Shown: one piece after another, positions 5,336 through 5,368 of the stretch
How positions within the stretch are numbered: the stretch's first letter is position 1
Layout of the letters: the number at the start of each line of letters is the position of its first letter
Source of the DNA: Oscillospiraceae bacterium
Lineage (GTDB): Bacteria > Bacillota > Clostridia > Oscillospirales > Acutalibacteraceae
Assembly: GCA_029012165.1 (NCBI GenBank)
Contig: JAQXLO010000102.1
Span: 1 to 5,368 of the forward strand
Length of the DNA: 5,368 nt
Direction: 5' to 3'
Position numbers and translations under genes: made by a program
Notes under the pieces: model-generated
The model's input: only the letters and a program-made list of their open reading frames with translations
Databases searched by the model: none
What the model was told of the DNA's origin: nothing

Positions 5336-5368
5336 GGTTCATCACGGATTTTTGTGGGATTCAAAGTT
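5336..5368 (+). repeat. 33-bp dispersed direct repeat, copy 2 (cut by window end)
   Basis: It is identical to 1671-1703 and in the same orientation, starting directly after the T-run of the prfB terminator. The window ends inside the match, so the element may continue, perhaps with the palindrome seen at 1709-1728. Confidence 0.95.

Noticed and set aside
4146..5345. Long minus-strand open frame of 399 codons
   Set aside because: It is the antisense shadow of prfB; its composition is unlike a real protein and prfB is unambiguous.
1671..5368. Composite transposon bounded by the 33-bp direct repeats
   Set aside because: There is no transposase or integrase between the copies, the genes inside are housekeeping, and copy 2 is not bounded in the window.

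Overview
The window looks like chromosome from a Gram-positive gut-type Clostridium relative, probably Oscillospiraceae/Ruminococcaceae. This is inference. It rests on four things: a surface protein with tandem CSVCGE-type Cys modules, strong AGGAGG-like ribosome sites with consensus SigA-type promoters, a RING/DUF2628 membrane protein of a kind common in Firmicutes, and GC-rich palindromic intergenic repeats that resemble those I remember from such genomes. No species can be named from the sequence alone.

Layout. At 1-1491 (+) lies the 3' part of a large, probably secreted protein. Its 5' end is outside the window. It has a 41-residue tandem repeat with Cys and His at fixed places, then three related beta-type domains, and it is closed by a strong intrinsic terminator at 1543-1578. 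From about 1579 to 2082 there is no credible gene. This convergent intergenic stretch is a mosaic of short inverted repeats and carries one copy of a 33-bp direct repeat. On the minus strand, 2083-2961 is galU (UTP-glucose-1-phosphate uridylyltransferase). It lies 28 bp downstream of 2990-3970, which encodes a membrane protein with an N-terminal RING-like zinc finger, a second zinc ribbon and a DUF2628-like C-terminus. These two probably form an operon read from a near-consensus promoter at 4044-4072 (-). Divergently, 4176-5288 (+) is prfB (peptide chain release factor 2) with its own promoter, followed by a probable terminator and the second copy of the 33-bp repeat, which runs to the window edge.

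How it fits together. prfB is translation housekeeping. galU makes UDP-glucose for envelope polysaccharides and glycolipids, and its upstream partner is a zinc-binding membrane protein of unknown role. The repeat-bearing surface protein has no visible functional link to these. I see no defence system, mobile element with a transposase, CRISPR array, tRNA or rRNA. The parts least explained by known genes are the repeat block at 1579-2082, the 33-bp repeat shared by two gene 3' ends, and the putative metal-binding repeat array of the first protein.
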